Assembly: GCF_025399195.1 (NCBI RefSeq)
Contig: NW_026252094.1
Coordinates: 1-64,000 of the forward strand
Direction: 5' to 3'
Source: Umbelopsis ramanniana AG
Taxonomy: Eukaryota; Mucoromycota; Umbelopsidomycetes; Umbelopsidales; Umbelopsidaceae
DNA: 64,000 nt
Made by a program: the position numbers and the translations under genes. Positions 24,384 to 36,114 of the stretch are shown piece by piece. Numbering within the stretch: the first letter of the stretch is position 1; each line of letters starts with the position of its first letter. The notes under the pieces were generated by a model. That model ran no database searches. It worked only from the letters and a program-made list of their open reading frames with translations, and was not told the DNA's origin.

Positions 24384-27300
24384 TCAAAGCATGCAAAGGC
24401 TAGCATAATTATCAGAGTAGGAATAGATCCATATCGTTTGCCTTTTGTTCTCCATCAGCTTTTGAAATTCCTTTCTCGTTCGTTCGATGATCTCTCGTTG
24501 GCTCAGAGTGATGTCTTCTTGAATCTTCTTGAAGCCTTCATCTTCCCAAAAGCGGTAGCTCGACATTTTTTCCACTGTGCTCTTTGGTAGATCCAAAACG
24601 ATGATAGGCACCTGGCCACGTTTCATGTCTTCCAGAACTGGAGTTATCTTGTCAACCGCCTTATCCATTAACATATTCTTCTGTTTGTGCTTCAACTTGC
24701 TGTGAGACTTTCCACGAGTTTCATTTCTAATTATCTGAATGTCAAATTCAGTGCGGGAAGAGTCAGTCAAATCTCCTTTGGACATATCATGTTGCTGATG
24801 GTGATATTCATGACGAAGAGCTTTGGCTGCGGGAAAATCGGTTGTGACTTAGTATAGGAAATGTATGTTTACGAGGACATGATAGACAGGACTTACGGGT
24901 ATCATTAACTTCTTTGCTTTTGATATCATGCTTGCGCATCTTGGAGAGGGACTGTCCATGATCGATTCGGCGTTGTTCGCCGATTTCAGTAACCAACCAA
25001 AAAGCTAGCTCGGATCTCGGTACTGTGCATACCACATGTTAGCAAAAGAAAACAAGTGTCGAATCCACTGGTGGTGGTGTTAACACGAACCTTCATATTC
25101 AGTTTTCCTCAAGATATCCTTTACTTTGACAGTAGCATTATCTCTAGCACTGGCTTTGGAATCGTGAATTCTGTGTTTAATGAGTACCACCCAGTTAATA
25201 CTAGATTTTCGGCACCGTGCAAACAGTTCTTCAGGATAATCTGGATCGTTGCGATCATCGTATTGCAGTTCAGCCCTGATACCATGGCTCCAGAGTTCGC
25301 GTACAACATCGAACCTCTCTTGGAGTAAAACTTTACCAAAGCTGGCCACGTAAACGTCGCACTATAAGCAAGTATGTTAGCGGTCTGCATGGTAACATAC
25401 CAAGGGGGAGGGAAAGCAAACCTTTTTCGGTGCCCAAATACCAAAGCTGCGAGCTTTATCATTCTTCACATTCATCAAGAGTTTGATTTGCTCAGTTTGG
25501 TATATGTCAAGGTGGCGAATAAGCTTTTGTATCGCAATATTGACGCCAACCGCTTTGAGATTTCTGCTCGGCATGACGTTTGGTGGCGAAAATTGTTGAA
25601 CCAAAAAGTCGTACCTAACAAAGATAAGGGCCGTCATCAATGCATGCTATTGTAAATATGTAAGTGTAGATCATGCGCTTACCTGCCACCGACCGCAAGG
25701 ACATCTTTTTTCTTCATATCAATCGTATCCACAACGGCTTCAAAGACCATGCCATTCTTGTAAAAGTGATTGTTATATCTGGAAAAGGCATGAAGTTATT
25801 AGCTTTTGTGGTTGACGCTTGTCATTCGTAATCATTACAAAACATACACTAGAAGCGGTTGGAAAACCAGTTTGTGGCGTACACCAAGTGCTTTGGCATG
25901 AGCCACAAGCAGGCGTAGTTCTGTGATGGCTTCCTTGTACTTTGCTCTTAGGGGACCCACAAATAGAGTCTCTAATTTGCGAGACACAGACTCTAGATCT
26001 CCGCTGACATTGAATAACGACAGCTCATCCAGCGTGCTACGCTGAAGTTGGAACTTGAGTTTTAGCCCATTTCTGACATTGGCGAAAGACGGTCCTCTAC
26101 CTAAACTTGACAAAGCCGTCAGCACACCACGCCGCATATCTGAAGGGATTCGACAGCTTTCTAGAATCGCATCAGTGATGTTGGCATGGTTGATGATAAA
26201 ATAGAAAGCACCATTTTTGTACGGAGGGAGGTCTTCCAGTACTTCTTCCACGATCTTGATAATTTCCGCGTCTGGTACCATGGAGGTGGTTTCACGATGC
26301 ACAATATCAAAGTCCACTTCAAGAACTGCCTCAGGTTGTCCGCCACTGGGGTTTTCACGATATACTCGGTCAAAGGTATACCGTTTGACTTCCGGGAAAT
26401 TCTTCTTACGAGAAATGTAGCGCGCGAATGGGGCGGTCAAGTCAAATGGCAGCTGATTCAATGCACCCTGCGAATCCATTAAATGGACCGGGTTCCTCCA
26501 TCCGTTTTCGTACAAGTCATTTTTGGGCATCAAGAGAGGCACAGAAATGTCAATAGCTCCATGTTTTCGAAATACCTTCAACATATGCTCGCGAATGCGA
26601 TCATAAAACAGTGGATTGAATGGATCGAAAGGTTTTTCCACCTCGGTTTGATAATCGTATGTAAAATCCTTGTATCGATCGGATGATTGCGAAAACATTG
26701 CTGACATCAGTTTGTGGTAGTAAGGAGTGTTGGGATTTGCAATGGTACGAACACACTCGTTGATGTATTCATCTTCCAATTTTGGAGGCAGTAGATCACT
26801 TCTAAGTAGTTCAAAACTGTTTGGCCGATCCTTAGGTTGCGATGATGTAAGCATTTGGATGATGTCTTTCTGGTTGACATAATTTGGATTGAAGTCATCT
26901 GGAAATTTGCCGTTGCGAAGATCTTGAAGGACCATGGCACGCTGCATACCCGTGTGAAGCGGATAACACATTTCAAAGAAGATGATACCGAGCGAAAACA
27001 TATCGACTTTTTGATTATATCGCATACCGGGAGATGCACCTTTCGAAGGATCCGGAAGGACTTCAGGAGAAACGTAGAAGGTAGTTCCAACCCCTGTGGT
27101 CATGCTTTCGTCCAAATTGTGATTCCAGGTTGCGCCACTAGCGGAGGTTACTGTCCCATCCATGCTATGATCGTGCATTTTTGTGGTCAGCGTATGCAAT
27201 GTATCGTGATGGTTTCGTGCAAACGCTGAGACAGCTTCTATGAGAGTTTGGTTCGAAGTAGCTAGGCCAAAGTCACCAATCTTCACATCGTTATTGGAGT

Positions 27301-30300
27301 CCAAGAAAATATTGGAAGGTTTGAGATCTCGATGAATCATGCCTTGCGAATGAATGTGCACTAGCGCTTCCAAGATTTGCCGGAATAATCTCCAGCCTTC
27401 TTGTTCGTCTAACCCTTCGTCTATAATATCTCGAAGAGTCTTCTTTTCACAATATTCCATCTGTATGTACAATACTCGTATTCGAGATGACCGTTTGGAT
27501 TCTTCGCTAGAGGTGTTTGTTCTTGAACCTGATCTGCGTTTGTGATTCCGAATTGCCAGCTTGGCTCTCGATATCTTTGAGCGATCGGTACTGTTATCTG
27601 AAGCAACAAATGATATATGATCATCGTCCCCTTCATTGGGGATGCTGTCATCGTTGGAATCATCCGACGTTTCTTCAAATTGGATGGCAGAATAGCTTTT
27701 ACTATGAGATCTCTCTGTTGATAAAAAGTCATAGCGTTTGGGCATGACGCTTAGATCACCATCTTCATCGTCTTCATCAAAGTCGGAATCTTCACCGGAA
27801 TAAGAGTCACCCTCAGTGTCGCTATCTCTCCAATTACCATCCTCATCTTCAAACCAAGTTGTGTAGTAGCGAACGACGTATTGATGATGAAGGCTGGACA
27901 ATGTTTGTACTTCTCGAAGAATCTTGCGGATATCTTCATTATCTCGAGGATCCAGACGAATTTTCTTGATAGCATAGAATCTGCCATCTAATTTGTTGCG
28001 AGCTTTAACCACTTCTCCAAAGCCTCCTTTTCCGAGAAATTCAATTTCTTCAAAATCAGCCTTATAACGAGATCCACTACCGGTGCCATAACCATACTGA
28101 TCAGCGTCGTTTGGTGGATTGTTGTCGTCATAGCGTCTTCGGTATTCCTGAGCTTGGCTGATGGCAGGAGAATGCGAGAAAGGTGACATGCTTGAATTTG
28201 CAGGTGGGTCAAAAAGCATTACTTGCTTTGACTGTGCTTTTTTATCTCGATAGGCTGCTACTGGTCGTTTTGGATGCTGGGAAAGCGCATTGACAGGGTA
28301 TCGGGTGGAGAAATCAATGCCAGAAGGTGATGTAGTTTTATCATCCGCGAAGAAAGGATCATTGGAGAGGTCGACAGCAGTGGGTCGCTTCCTGGCGTCT
28401 GGTTCGAACATCTTCATTGCGAAATGGCGAACTGACTCTGGAATATCATGCTCTACCACTCTGAAAAAGGCCTCTACACTGCCAAACTCTTTGGTGACAT
28501 CTTGGCCCCATAACATCTCCAAAAAGACGATACCAAGGCACCATATGTCGTTCTTACGTCCATAGGATCCTGGCTTATCTTTCAGTTCGGGTGAAGTCCA
28601 ATTCCGAGATCTATCACTATTAGTCACTGGAGCTAACTTATCGTCTAGAGGGTTGGAATGGTGTAGATCATGGAGCCTTTGAACATAACTTATGTTGGAT
28701 AATTTGACATTCTGGTGTGTATCAAAGAATATGCTGGATGAACATATATCGCGACAAACGAAGCCACTGAGATGGACATGATTGACAGCCCACAAAAGCT
28801 GCTTCAGGTATTTTCGGCATGTTGCTAGTCGAATTCCTCCACCACACTTTTCCAGTAAACTCTGAAGCGTATCCCCCTCCTGATATTCCATCAAAATTTG
28901 AAATGACCAGGCATGATGATTGAGGCTACTTTGACGCTCCAACTTGGACTCATAGATACATGCAATGTGGGCATGCCGGAGAGTTTTTAACCGCTCAAGT
29001 TCTCTTTCAATTTCTTGCATCTGGTGACCCAAAATGGTCAGCATAACAATGCTATGTGGTTTGCCTTTCTCTCTCCATCTTTTCTTCAATTTACCTTTTT
29101 CTTGCCATTTTGTGTCATGTAGTATGAGGAGGTCACATTGATCTGCTTGATGACCAATTTACATCCCAAGTCCAAGTCTTGTTTGGTAGATACATCGCCA
29201 GATGGTTCGTTAATTTGATATCGATAGGGTGTGGCAGTGTACGTTCTGCTGATAGAACCTATTTCAAACCCATTTCAGTAATTGGTTAACCTCTATCTTT
29301 ACAATATTAGTTAGTACATACCAGATCCAATGCATGGCCCGAGCATAACGGAGCGAAATAACACAGTCTGGAGTTTATACATGTTAGCTTTCTAATTTCG
29401 GTAAAACTGATCTGCCTCTGGACTCACCTTCTGGAAAGCTCCCAGACTCCCGTCTCCATCATCTTCAAGTCCCAGCTCAATCATATTATCGAATGAAATT
29501 AGCTTGAAGTCCTCATAGTGGTTGCTCGCATGATCATTGTCGTTATTGTTTTGGCGAAAATGAGAGTCGGAGTCACTATCGCTACCAGCATCATATTCTA
29601 GTTCTTTACGTCGCTGATCTATGAGTCTAGCATGCTCCCTCTTCCGCTGTATATCTTCCTGAATTTTGGCGTTTATCATGTCAGATTGCGCTCGTCGTTC
29701 CTCTTCTTCTTCTTTTTCCAACCTTGACTTTTCTCGCATTGCCTCTTCTTCCACTGCCTATGAAACAATTAACGTGAATGACAACATCTTATTGCTTTTT
29801 ATTTCACATGCCCACTTTACCTTAGAAACTTCATGCTGTCTGATAACCATCTGTTCGTAGAAGCTGAGCTTGCTTGCTTCAGAAGGCGGTTTGTTATGAA
29901 CTGATAGGAAGGTTTTAATGTGATCGGTAATATCGAAAATCATTTCTTGGTTGAGTAGATTTTTGCATATAGGCTGTAGGGAACTACGCAGTTCTTGTAC
30001 TGTTGCAGGAAGAAGTCCATGAGGGTTCAGCAATCGCAATTCAGGCATTCGCTTTGGATAAGTCTTGGGAAGTCTAATAAAATAGCAACGAATTCAATAT
30101 GCTTGGTTGGGCCAGCCATTTCGATAACCAGTAACTCAAATTTTACCTAACGTTGAGATCAATACTGGTGTGAGCCGTTTCATGCTCTTCCTCACTTGGT
30201 GTTAAATGTATTACGAACTCAGTGGTTTTGGTCGCAACCTAATTAGAATGGATTAGGATAATTGAAAAGTCCAGGATTGATATTTATCAATTGTAATTAT

Positions 30301-30422
30301 CTTACATTCCAAGCTGTTTTCTTCTCTTCTACTTCTTTGAAATCATCCATAAAGATAGCCTTTAAGGCTTCGATTTCGTTGGTTTGTATCTCATGCAGTT
30401 CGTTAATTTCGCTTTGGTCCAT
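24384..30422 (-). CDS. GCN2: eIF2-alpha kinase GCN2
   Basis: Sensor kinase of the general amino-acid control pathway: uncharged tRNA and ribosome stalling activate it to phosphorylate eIF2-alpha in the cytoplasm. About 1,750 residues in about a dozen exons. Order: RWD domain ([20 protein letters not shown]..., Gcn1 binding); charged coiled coil ([19 protein letters not shown]); pseudokinase with the catalytic HRD changed to CRD ([15 protein letters not shown]) and no DFG; true kinase with P-loop [15 protein letters not shown], an acidic insert ([14 protein letters not shown]), [13 protein letters not shown] and KIGDFGLAT; HisRS-like domain starting near [18 protein letters not shown]; and a C-terminal ribosome/dimer domain ending [12 protein letters not shown]. 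All domains are present and in order. The start at 30422 is the ATG giving a complete RWD. Confidence 0.96.
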
Positions 30423-31254
30423 ATTGATATATTAAATACAGGTGTAGGGATTAGTGATAAGTTGTAAGTGAGCGATCTGGCTAGTAGTTATTCTTGATTG
30501 CTTTGGATTCAAGATTTGCGCAGTGCGACGGACGATCGGATCAATATGCGAGCAGGTGTATTGAAGTAGACGAAAGTAGCAAGAGTAATGCAGGAGTTTT
30601 GAAAGCAGTGATGGCCGAGACTGGACAATCGTTCACTGCATTTTGCTGTCGAATTAAGTGTCTAGAACAAATGAATAGGTATAATGTAAAGAACGAACGA
30701 AAAGACGCCGAGACAGTTGAGCTCAACGAGATAAAGCACAGACAAAATTTCGAAGTCGGAAAACGCAGGATCTGTCACCCCACGTCATCAATTGCTGCCT
30801 TCTTTTCCAGACTGACAGAATAATGGTCACCGTCGAGCGGAATTCATGAGCAGATTTACCATTTGTCAGTCATAATAGTGCTTTAGACATTTCCAGCATT
30901 ATCAGAATCCATCTTCTTTTCGATCATTATAATGGATGCCTTGACGATCGCTGATTTTACAGCTGTGATCTTTCAAAATCAGCACAATAGCTAAGCAGTG
31001 GCACCCAACGAATAGTTAGCGATGAATGAAACGAGTCAGTAGCTTGAAGAAAGATGAGCGTACACTAAAATGAGCTAAGAAAAGAAATAGATATATTCAA
31101 ATTTGAAGACAGTAATTGTGAGGAAAGACATGGCCGCCTACTACAATTGAATATCTCGACTTTGCCTGTCAGCACCATCCACGCAATATATCGAACTACT
31201 TCTGATTTGTACTTTTATTTGGTTTCATTTTCGTTGAGTAAAAAATGATCAACT
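30423..31254. other. GCN2 promoter and leader region
   Basis: 830 bp upstream of GCN2 and downstream of the glucosidase II beta gene (both minus). A plus-strand open frame of 109 codons (30494-30823) starts with TTG and resembles no family. Nothing else supported. Confidence 0.5.
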
Positions 31255-33361
31255 CTATAGCTCTTCGTGGATGACTCTAGCTTCAGTTTCATCTTCGCCT
31301 TTAGTAGCAATAAGCGGGCAAACGGCAGGAGATCTCATCTTGAACTGATACTCGCATTTTTCAGGTTCAGTGACTTCGAGAATTTCTGTCTTAGCTCCAC
31401 ACTCGAAAACAGCCTTCACACTTCGTTCAGGGCCATTCCAGCATTTGGTTCCACGGCTGTAAAGTTGTTTGTTGTAGTATTCAGGAGAGCTATTGTCTGC
31501 GCTGCCAGTGTAACCTTCAAAGGAACTGCAATATATCCAAAGTTACAAACTGTTATATCGTCAGACCTTTCACTACAATGAACAGTATGCTTACCCAAGA
31601 TTGGTGTTGGCACCATCACGGTTGGACTTTTGATGTGCACCGCCAAAGATGCAGATAGAATAGACATATCTAGGATATGAAAGCCAATGTTAGCTGAAAC
31701 GGCAATGGCAAAGTACATAGGTTGGCAGAAGTTAACTTACTCTCCCTCATCCTTCTCAAAACATTCATTCTCTAACTTCATCCATTCTAAATCTCGTCCA
31801 TAATCTTTGTTGAGCTTTCCGTTCACTCCATTCAAGTCATTTTCTTTGGTGCCAATGTCATTTCGCTTTTCTCGGACAGCATCAGAAGCTTTTGAAGCGG
31901 CTGTCGAAGAATTTGGATGGTTAGATGGAGTGATAATGAAAAGTGTAAACTGCAACCACGTATGTCATAATATCAAATGGTGTGCGCACCTTGTTGGAGT
32001 CGCTCAGCCTCATCGACATTCAATAGAATGGAAGGCAAAGCCTCCTTGACCTTTGCTGGTAACAGCTTCTCCAATTTGGTGACAAATGCGCTTGTAATTC
32101 GAGAAACAACATTACCTTATGATGAGAACAAATGTAGAAAATTTGGAATGGTCATTAGGATGGTGAATTTTGCAAGGAAGGATGAATACTGAGCTGGATC
32201 AAGAGTTACGGTACATCAAGATGAGTAATTTACCTTGTGCTGCCTCTTTCACAACGGGATCAGTGTCCTCTTCAACGACTTCGTTGGTGAAATCTTGCTC
32301 TTCCTCTTGTGCATCATCAGCTTGCTCGACGATATTTTCTTCATCGACATCTTCTTGTCGCTCTGTCTTAATGATATCGTAGTCTACCAAAAACTCATCG
32401 TAGCCGGAAATGGCGGTTTTGACAGCCATGTCATGATAATTTTGGTTGTGATCACGCTTCATGTCGTGCAATATAGTTAAAAGTTCGTCCACTTCCTCTT
32501 GAAGAGTTTTGATGTGGTTTCTCAAAGATGAAATCTTGAAGGCAGCACTATCGCTACTAACTTTGCATGGAGGACATTTAGAGTCAGTTTTAACGACGGT
32601 GACAGGAGCTGCCGAATCTCGAGCAGCCTGTTCCTTTTCTCGAGCAACTTCCTCGATCTTTTCCAAGGCGCCTAACTCTGTACGCATAATGGCAATCTGC
32701 TCCTCCAGCTTCGCCTTTTCGATTTGCAGTTCAGCCATCTTTGACTTTCCGTATTCGATCCATTCTTTCTTTGTGGAAACCCCGGAAGTGAGAACGGCAT
32801 CCATTTCAGCTTTGTGCTTGCGATATTGAATGCCAACTTCCTTGCAGATATTGTCACATTTAATCAATCCTGATGACTCGTCCGAGCCATCACAGCATTC
32901 GGGATCACAGACACCGTCGTTGACACGGTAGGATTTGATGTACGAGGGTATATGACCCTTATTTTCGCAGTAAAAAACGCTGTTAGGGCAAGCGGACGTT
33001 CCTGTTTCATTTGGCGTTTAGTCAGTGGCGTTTATGGACTCGCGTAAACGTGAAGGAAAGCGTACTATTCAGAACGTACCTGGTTCGTCGGATCCATCAG
33101 GGCAATCACAGTAATCATCATTGATGGCTGATGCAGGGATTGTCTTTGACTTGTCTAGGCAGGTCCAAGTGTTACCGCTGACTTGGTATAGAGCTTGCTC
33201 TGGAATGATGTTAGTTCTTTTCATGCTACAGGTATCATTGGATAGAATGGGGTGGATCAGATCGTACTTTCTGGTGCAACGCCTTTAACATTGGACGATA
33301 GAGCTGGCGATACTAATAGGACAGCAGCCAATATGCAGGATAGCGATGCCTTTCCTACCAT
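31255..33361 (-). CDS. Glucosidase II beta subunit (PRKCSH-like)
   Basis: Non-catalytic subunit that retains alpha-glucosidase II in the endoplasmic reticulum and binds trimmed N-glycans during glycoprotein quality control. Residues 1-22 form a signal peptide (MVGKASLSCILAAVLLVSPA). Next are two LDL-receptor-A-like cysteine modules (DDYCDCPDGSDEPGTSACPN and VCDPECCDGSDESSGL), then a long coiled coil (KAKLEEQIAIMRTELGALEK), an acidic stretch (DVDEENIVEQADDAQEEEQD), and a C-terminal mannose-6-phosphate-receptor-homology domain (TKCWNGPERSV, FECGAKTEILEV, EKCEYQFKMRSPAVC). The protein ends VIHEEL, an HDEL-type ER-retrieval signal. About eight exons, around 500 residues. The start at 33361 is the only ATG giving the signal peptide. 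Confidence 0.93.
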
Positions 33362-33714
33362 TGTGTCGAGACAAGAATGAGACTAACTTAACGCTGAGGC
33401 TGCCACGTCAAATTCCGCTCCTCATATTGGCTGGTTGAAATTTTGAATTTAGCAATCGCTGGACGTGACTGACCAGCCAGCAGTCTGATCAAAGGTCTGC
33501 CTATGCTCTCAACGTTATCCATCCACCATATGATTATTTTCATAGCTGATAAGTGTTCTCCTTCAATAATGAAAGTTCGAGGTCTCTTAACAAGATTGGT
33601 ATACGAGAAAAAGGACGTTGGATCAGCATTTGCAAAGGTATTTAGGTAAGGTATTTTTGATGACTGCTTGAACTAGGACTCTGAATACATGTATATTTTG
33701 ATTGTAATTGATAT
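33362..33714. other. Intergenic, glucosidase II beta promoter
   Basis: 350 bp between the start of the glucosidase gene and the stop of the upstream carotenoid oxygenase gene, both on the minus strand. No recognisable element. Confidence 0.5.
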
Positions 33715-35617
33715 TTAGTTTACGGAAACATCTTGAAAGTCTTTGTCAACAAAGCTGCCATGAAAAGTCACAGGAGTCATATCACCAATCTGAGCCTTGC
33801 CGAGTTCCTCGAGTGTCTCTCCGTCCAAGATCACAACATAGCATAGGTCTAAGCTTTCGTCACTTTCATGAAAATCATTGGCTAAAGATACCACAATACC
33901 ATCATCTTCGTTCTCAGCTCCTGGCTTGGGAATAAAGATGGGCTCGGAACAGTAATAGCCAGGGCGATAATATTGTACCGTTTTGCCAGTGGAGGTATCA
34001 ACTTTGACAACACTAACAGTTTCGTTTTTGTCCATGGTTGCAGGATGCAATTTACAAGCCCAAACATAGCGACTTGGTTTTCCAGTCATTTTGGCATTGA
34101 ATCGAGGGAATTCCACGTTAGGAGCGATCTCCTTGTACGTAGCTTGACCAGCTCCGCGTTGAATCGCATCGTAAGAGATAGTGTATCGTCGTAGATCTCC
34201 AAAGCTCGATTGCCTAGGAGGATTCACTGTAATACCTTTTGACTTCTTTTGCTTGTTGTCGCCATGATGGTTATCTTGTGAAGAGAGTTGTGTCTTGCGT
34301 ACAGGTTTGCCAAAGGTGTGAAGTTGGTGTGCAATATCTCCATCAGGAAAAGCTCCACACTCGAAATGAATGCCTTCTGCATCCTCCCAGCAATTGCCCA
34401 TATGGAAAGCAAAAGCAGGATCAGCTTCAATGGTAGCGACGTGTTTTTTCTTTTCGCGAGAAATCACATGAAAATATGTTTTAGCGTTCGAATCCCATGC
34501 AAATGCGGCCTCTATGGTACCTTCCAAAAGGATTGGTAGTCCTCCACCGGCAAAGTACAATGGGTATTCAGGTATAACAATATAATTTTGAGTCAGAGCA
34601 AAAGAGTGGATATATGAGGATTTGATAGGTACGTTATCGTGCAGTCGCTTGACAATGTCGCCATAAAGCGTGCCTTTGCCCTCCGGATTGATTGAGAATA
34701 CTTTGATTGTTGTGCTGCGACCGAACGAGAGTACGATGTTGAACAGCTCTTTAGTATATGGACATGTTTGATGGTGCGCGGCAGATAGCTGACCTTGAAC
34801 CTCAGGTATGATGGTGGTGTAATTGAAAATCTTTTTGGGTACTGAAAGCAGCAGGGGACACAAAAAAAAAAAAAAAGATCATGTTAGCCAATGATTTTTA
34901 CTATCGTTCACGACCGCGGTTGGTTTTCCCTACCTAGTGAATCCACATCTATCAACTGAAGTAGATTCGCATCCGTTTTAGCGACAAGAACTTGATCTCC
35001 CACCTTGCGAACATCAGCTAGGTGGTCATTTCCCAAGGGAAAATTGGGTGTGGCTGTTACACCGACCATGGCGTCTGAAGGATGACGAGTCTCGTTCGCT
35101 ATTGAGGATGAGCGTAGCCTTTTGTATGCACGGTATAATTTGATAAATAAACTGGTTGCCGGGTCGGAGTGGCCGAAGAACAAGGGATAATCATCATTAT
35201 CTGCTAGTTGTCTTTCCACTTCTTGGGACAAATTTCGGGAATTGTACTGAATCTGGTTGTTGACTGCAGAAAACACGAACCGATGCAAGTATGGAAGACC
35301 GTCAAATGCATGGCGAATATGCATGTAACTTCCGTCCTTCCGCTTTATATTAAACTTTCCTGGACCTAAGGCATTTGTTGAGTAGACATCATCACTAAAA
35401 TCACGTATGTTCAGCTTATTAACTGACCTATGCGAAACAAAGTGCCGTTTAACCAAGCTGGTAGTTGCCCATTGACTGGCAGTGCGACTGGCTGGGGAAT
35501 CTCAGTGGTATTTCTAAACATTGGCGTGTCGATGGATTTTTGCGCTTTCAGCATTTTGTATACGGGAAAGGACGCCAGGACAGCAATAGCTAAGACGAGC
35601 AGATTAAATGTTTCCAT
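33715..35617 (-). CDS. Carotenoid cleavage oxygenase 1 (RPE65/CCD family), membrane-anchored
   Basis: Three exons (35617-35428, 35365-34934, 34841-33715) encode 582 residues. Non-haem iron oxygenase cleaving a double bond of a carotenoid or apocarotenoid. The seven-bladed propeller family needs four iron-binding histidines; all are visible in context: SAAHHQTCPY, SYIHSFALTQ, AFAFHMGNCWED and VTFHGSFVD. Opening motifs LPAWLNGTLFRIGGPGKF and FDGLPYLHRF are present. Unlike paralogue 2, the N-terminus (ETFNLLVLAIAVLASFPVY) is a hydrophobic anchor, suggesting ER or lipid-body membrane location. In Mucorales such enzymes (CarS, AcaA and the Blakeslea Tsp proteins) cut beta-carotene and its products toward trisporoids; which step this one performs cannot be told. 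A His/Lys-rich loop (DNHHGDNKQKKSKG) is an insertion. Divergent from the formin gene. Confidence 0.92.
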
Positions 35618-36114
35618 TGCGGAGAGAGAAGTAGCGTTCCAGTCCGGCCAATTTTAGCTATTTATGGATGTCCGGCCAAACTACTTTTTCTTACGCCAAT
35701 CCAACGCAAAAACATGCTCTTTCAAAAACTTATCGATATCATCAACGGTCATTCTATGGGTACTTTACGCCTTTTCCAGCTTCATGCATGCTGTTCATAA
35801 GCATAGTTTGGATCGTTTATGTTTCATTTAATTCATAGTGACAATGAAAACATTTCTAAATCATGAGATACATGGGATTCAAATGGACATAGGGCATACG
35901 CTGCAAATGCATTTGAGTTGAACATGATATTAGCTATGCTGTAGTAGTAAAAAATCTTAGGACAAACGTTTTCATTCTTGCAGGAAAGCGGCCTCAGGCT
36001 TACTGCAATCTCCGCTCCCCGGTTGGTTTCGAATTCTGGTGACTGGCGAATTTCGGTCCCTTGCTGGAAAGCCAGCCACATCAGGAACTCCGGTCAGGAT
36101 CCATCTTTAGCACC
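35618..36114. other. Divergent promoter, carotenoid oxygenase 1 / formin
   Basis: About 500 bp shared upstream region of two divergent genes. No clear TATA box or known light-response element was confirmed by eye. Confidence 0.5.

Noticed and set aside
26161-27732. Several open frames on both strands inside the GCN2 main exon
   Set aside because: Shadow frames of the long conserved kinase/HisRS-like coding exon.
30494-30823. 109-codon plus-strand frame between GCN2 and glucosidase II beta
   Set aside because: Begins with TTG, overlaps the GCN2 promoter and resembles no protein.
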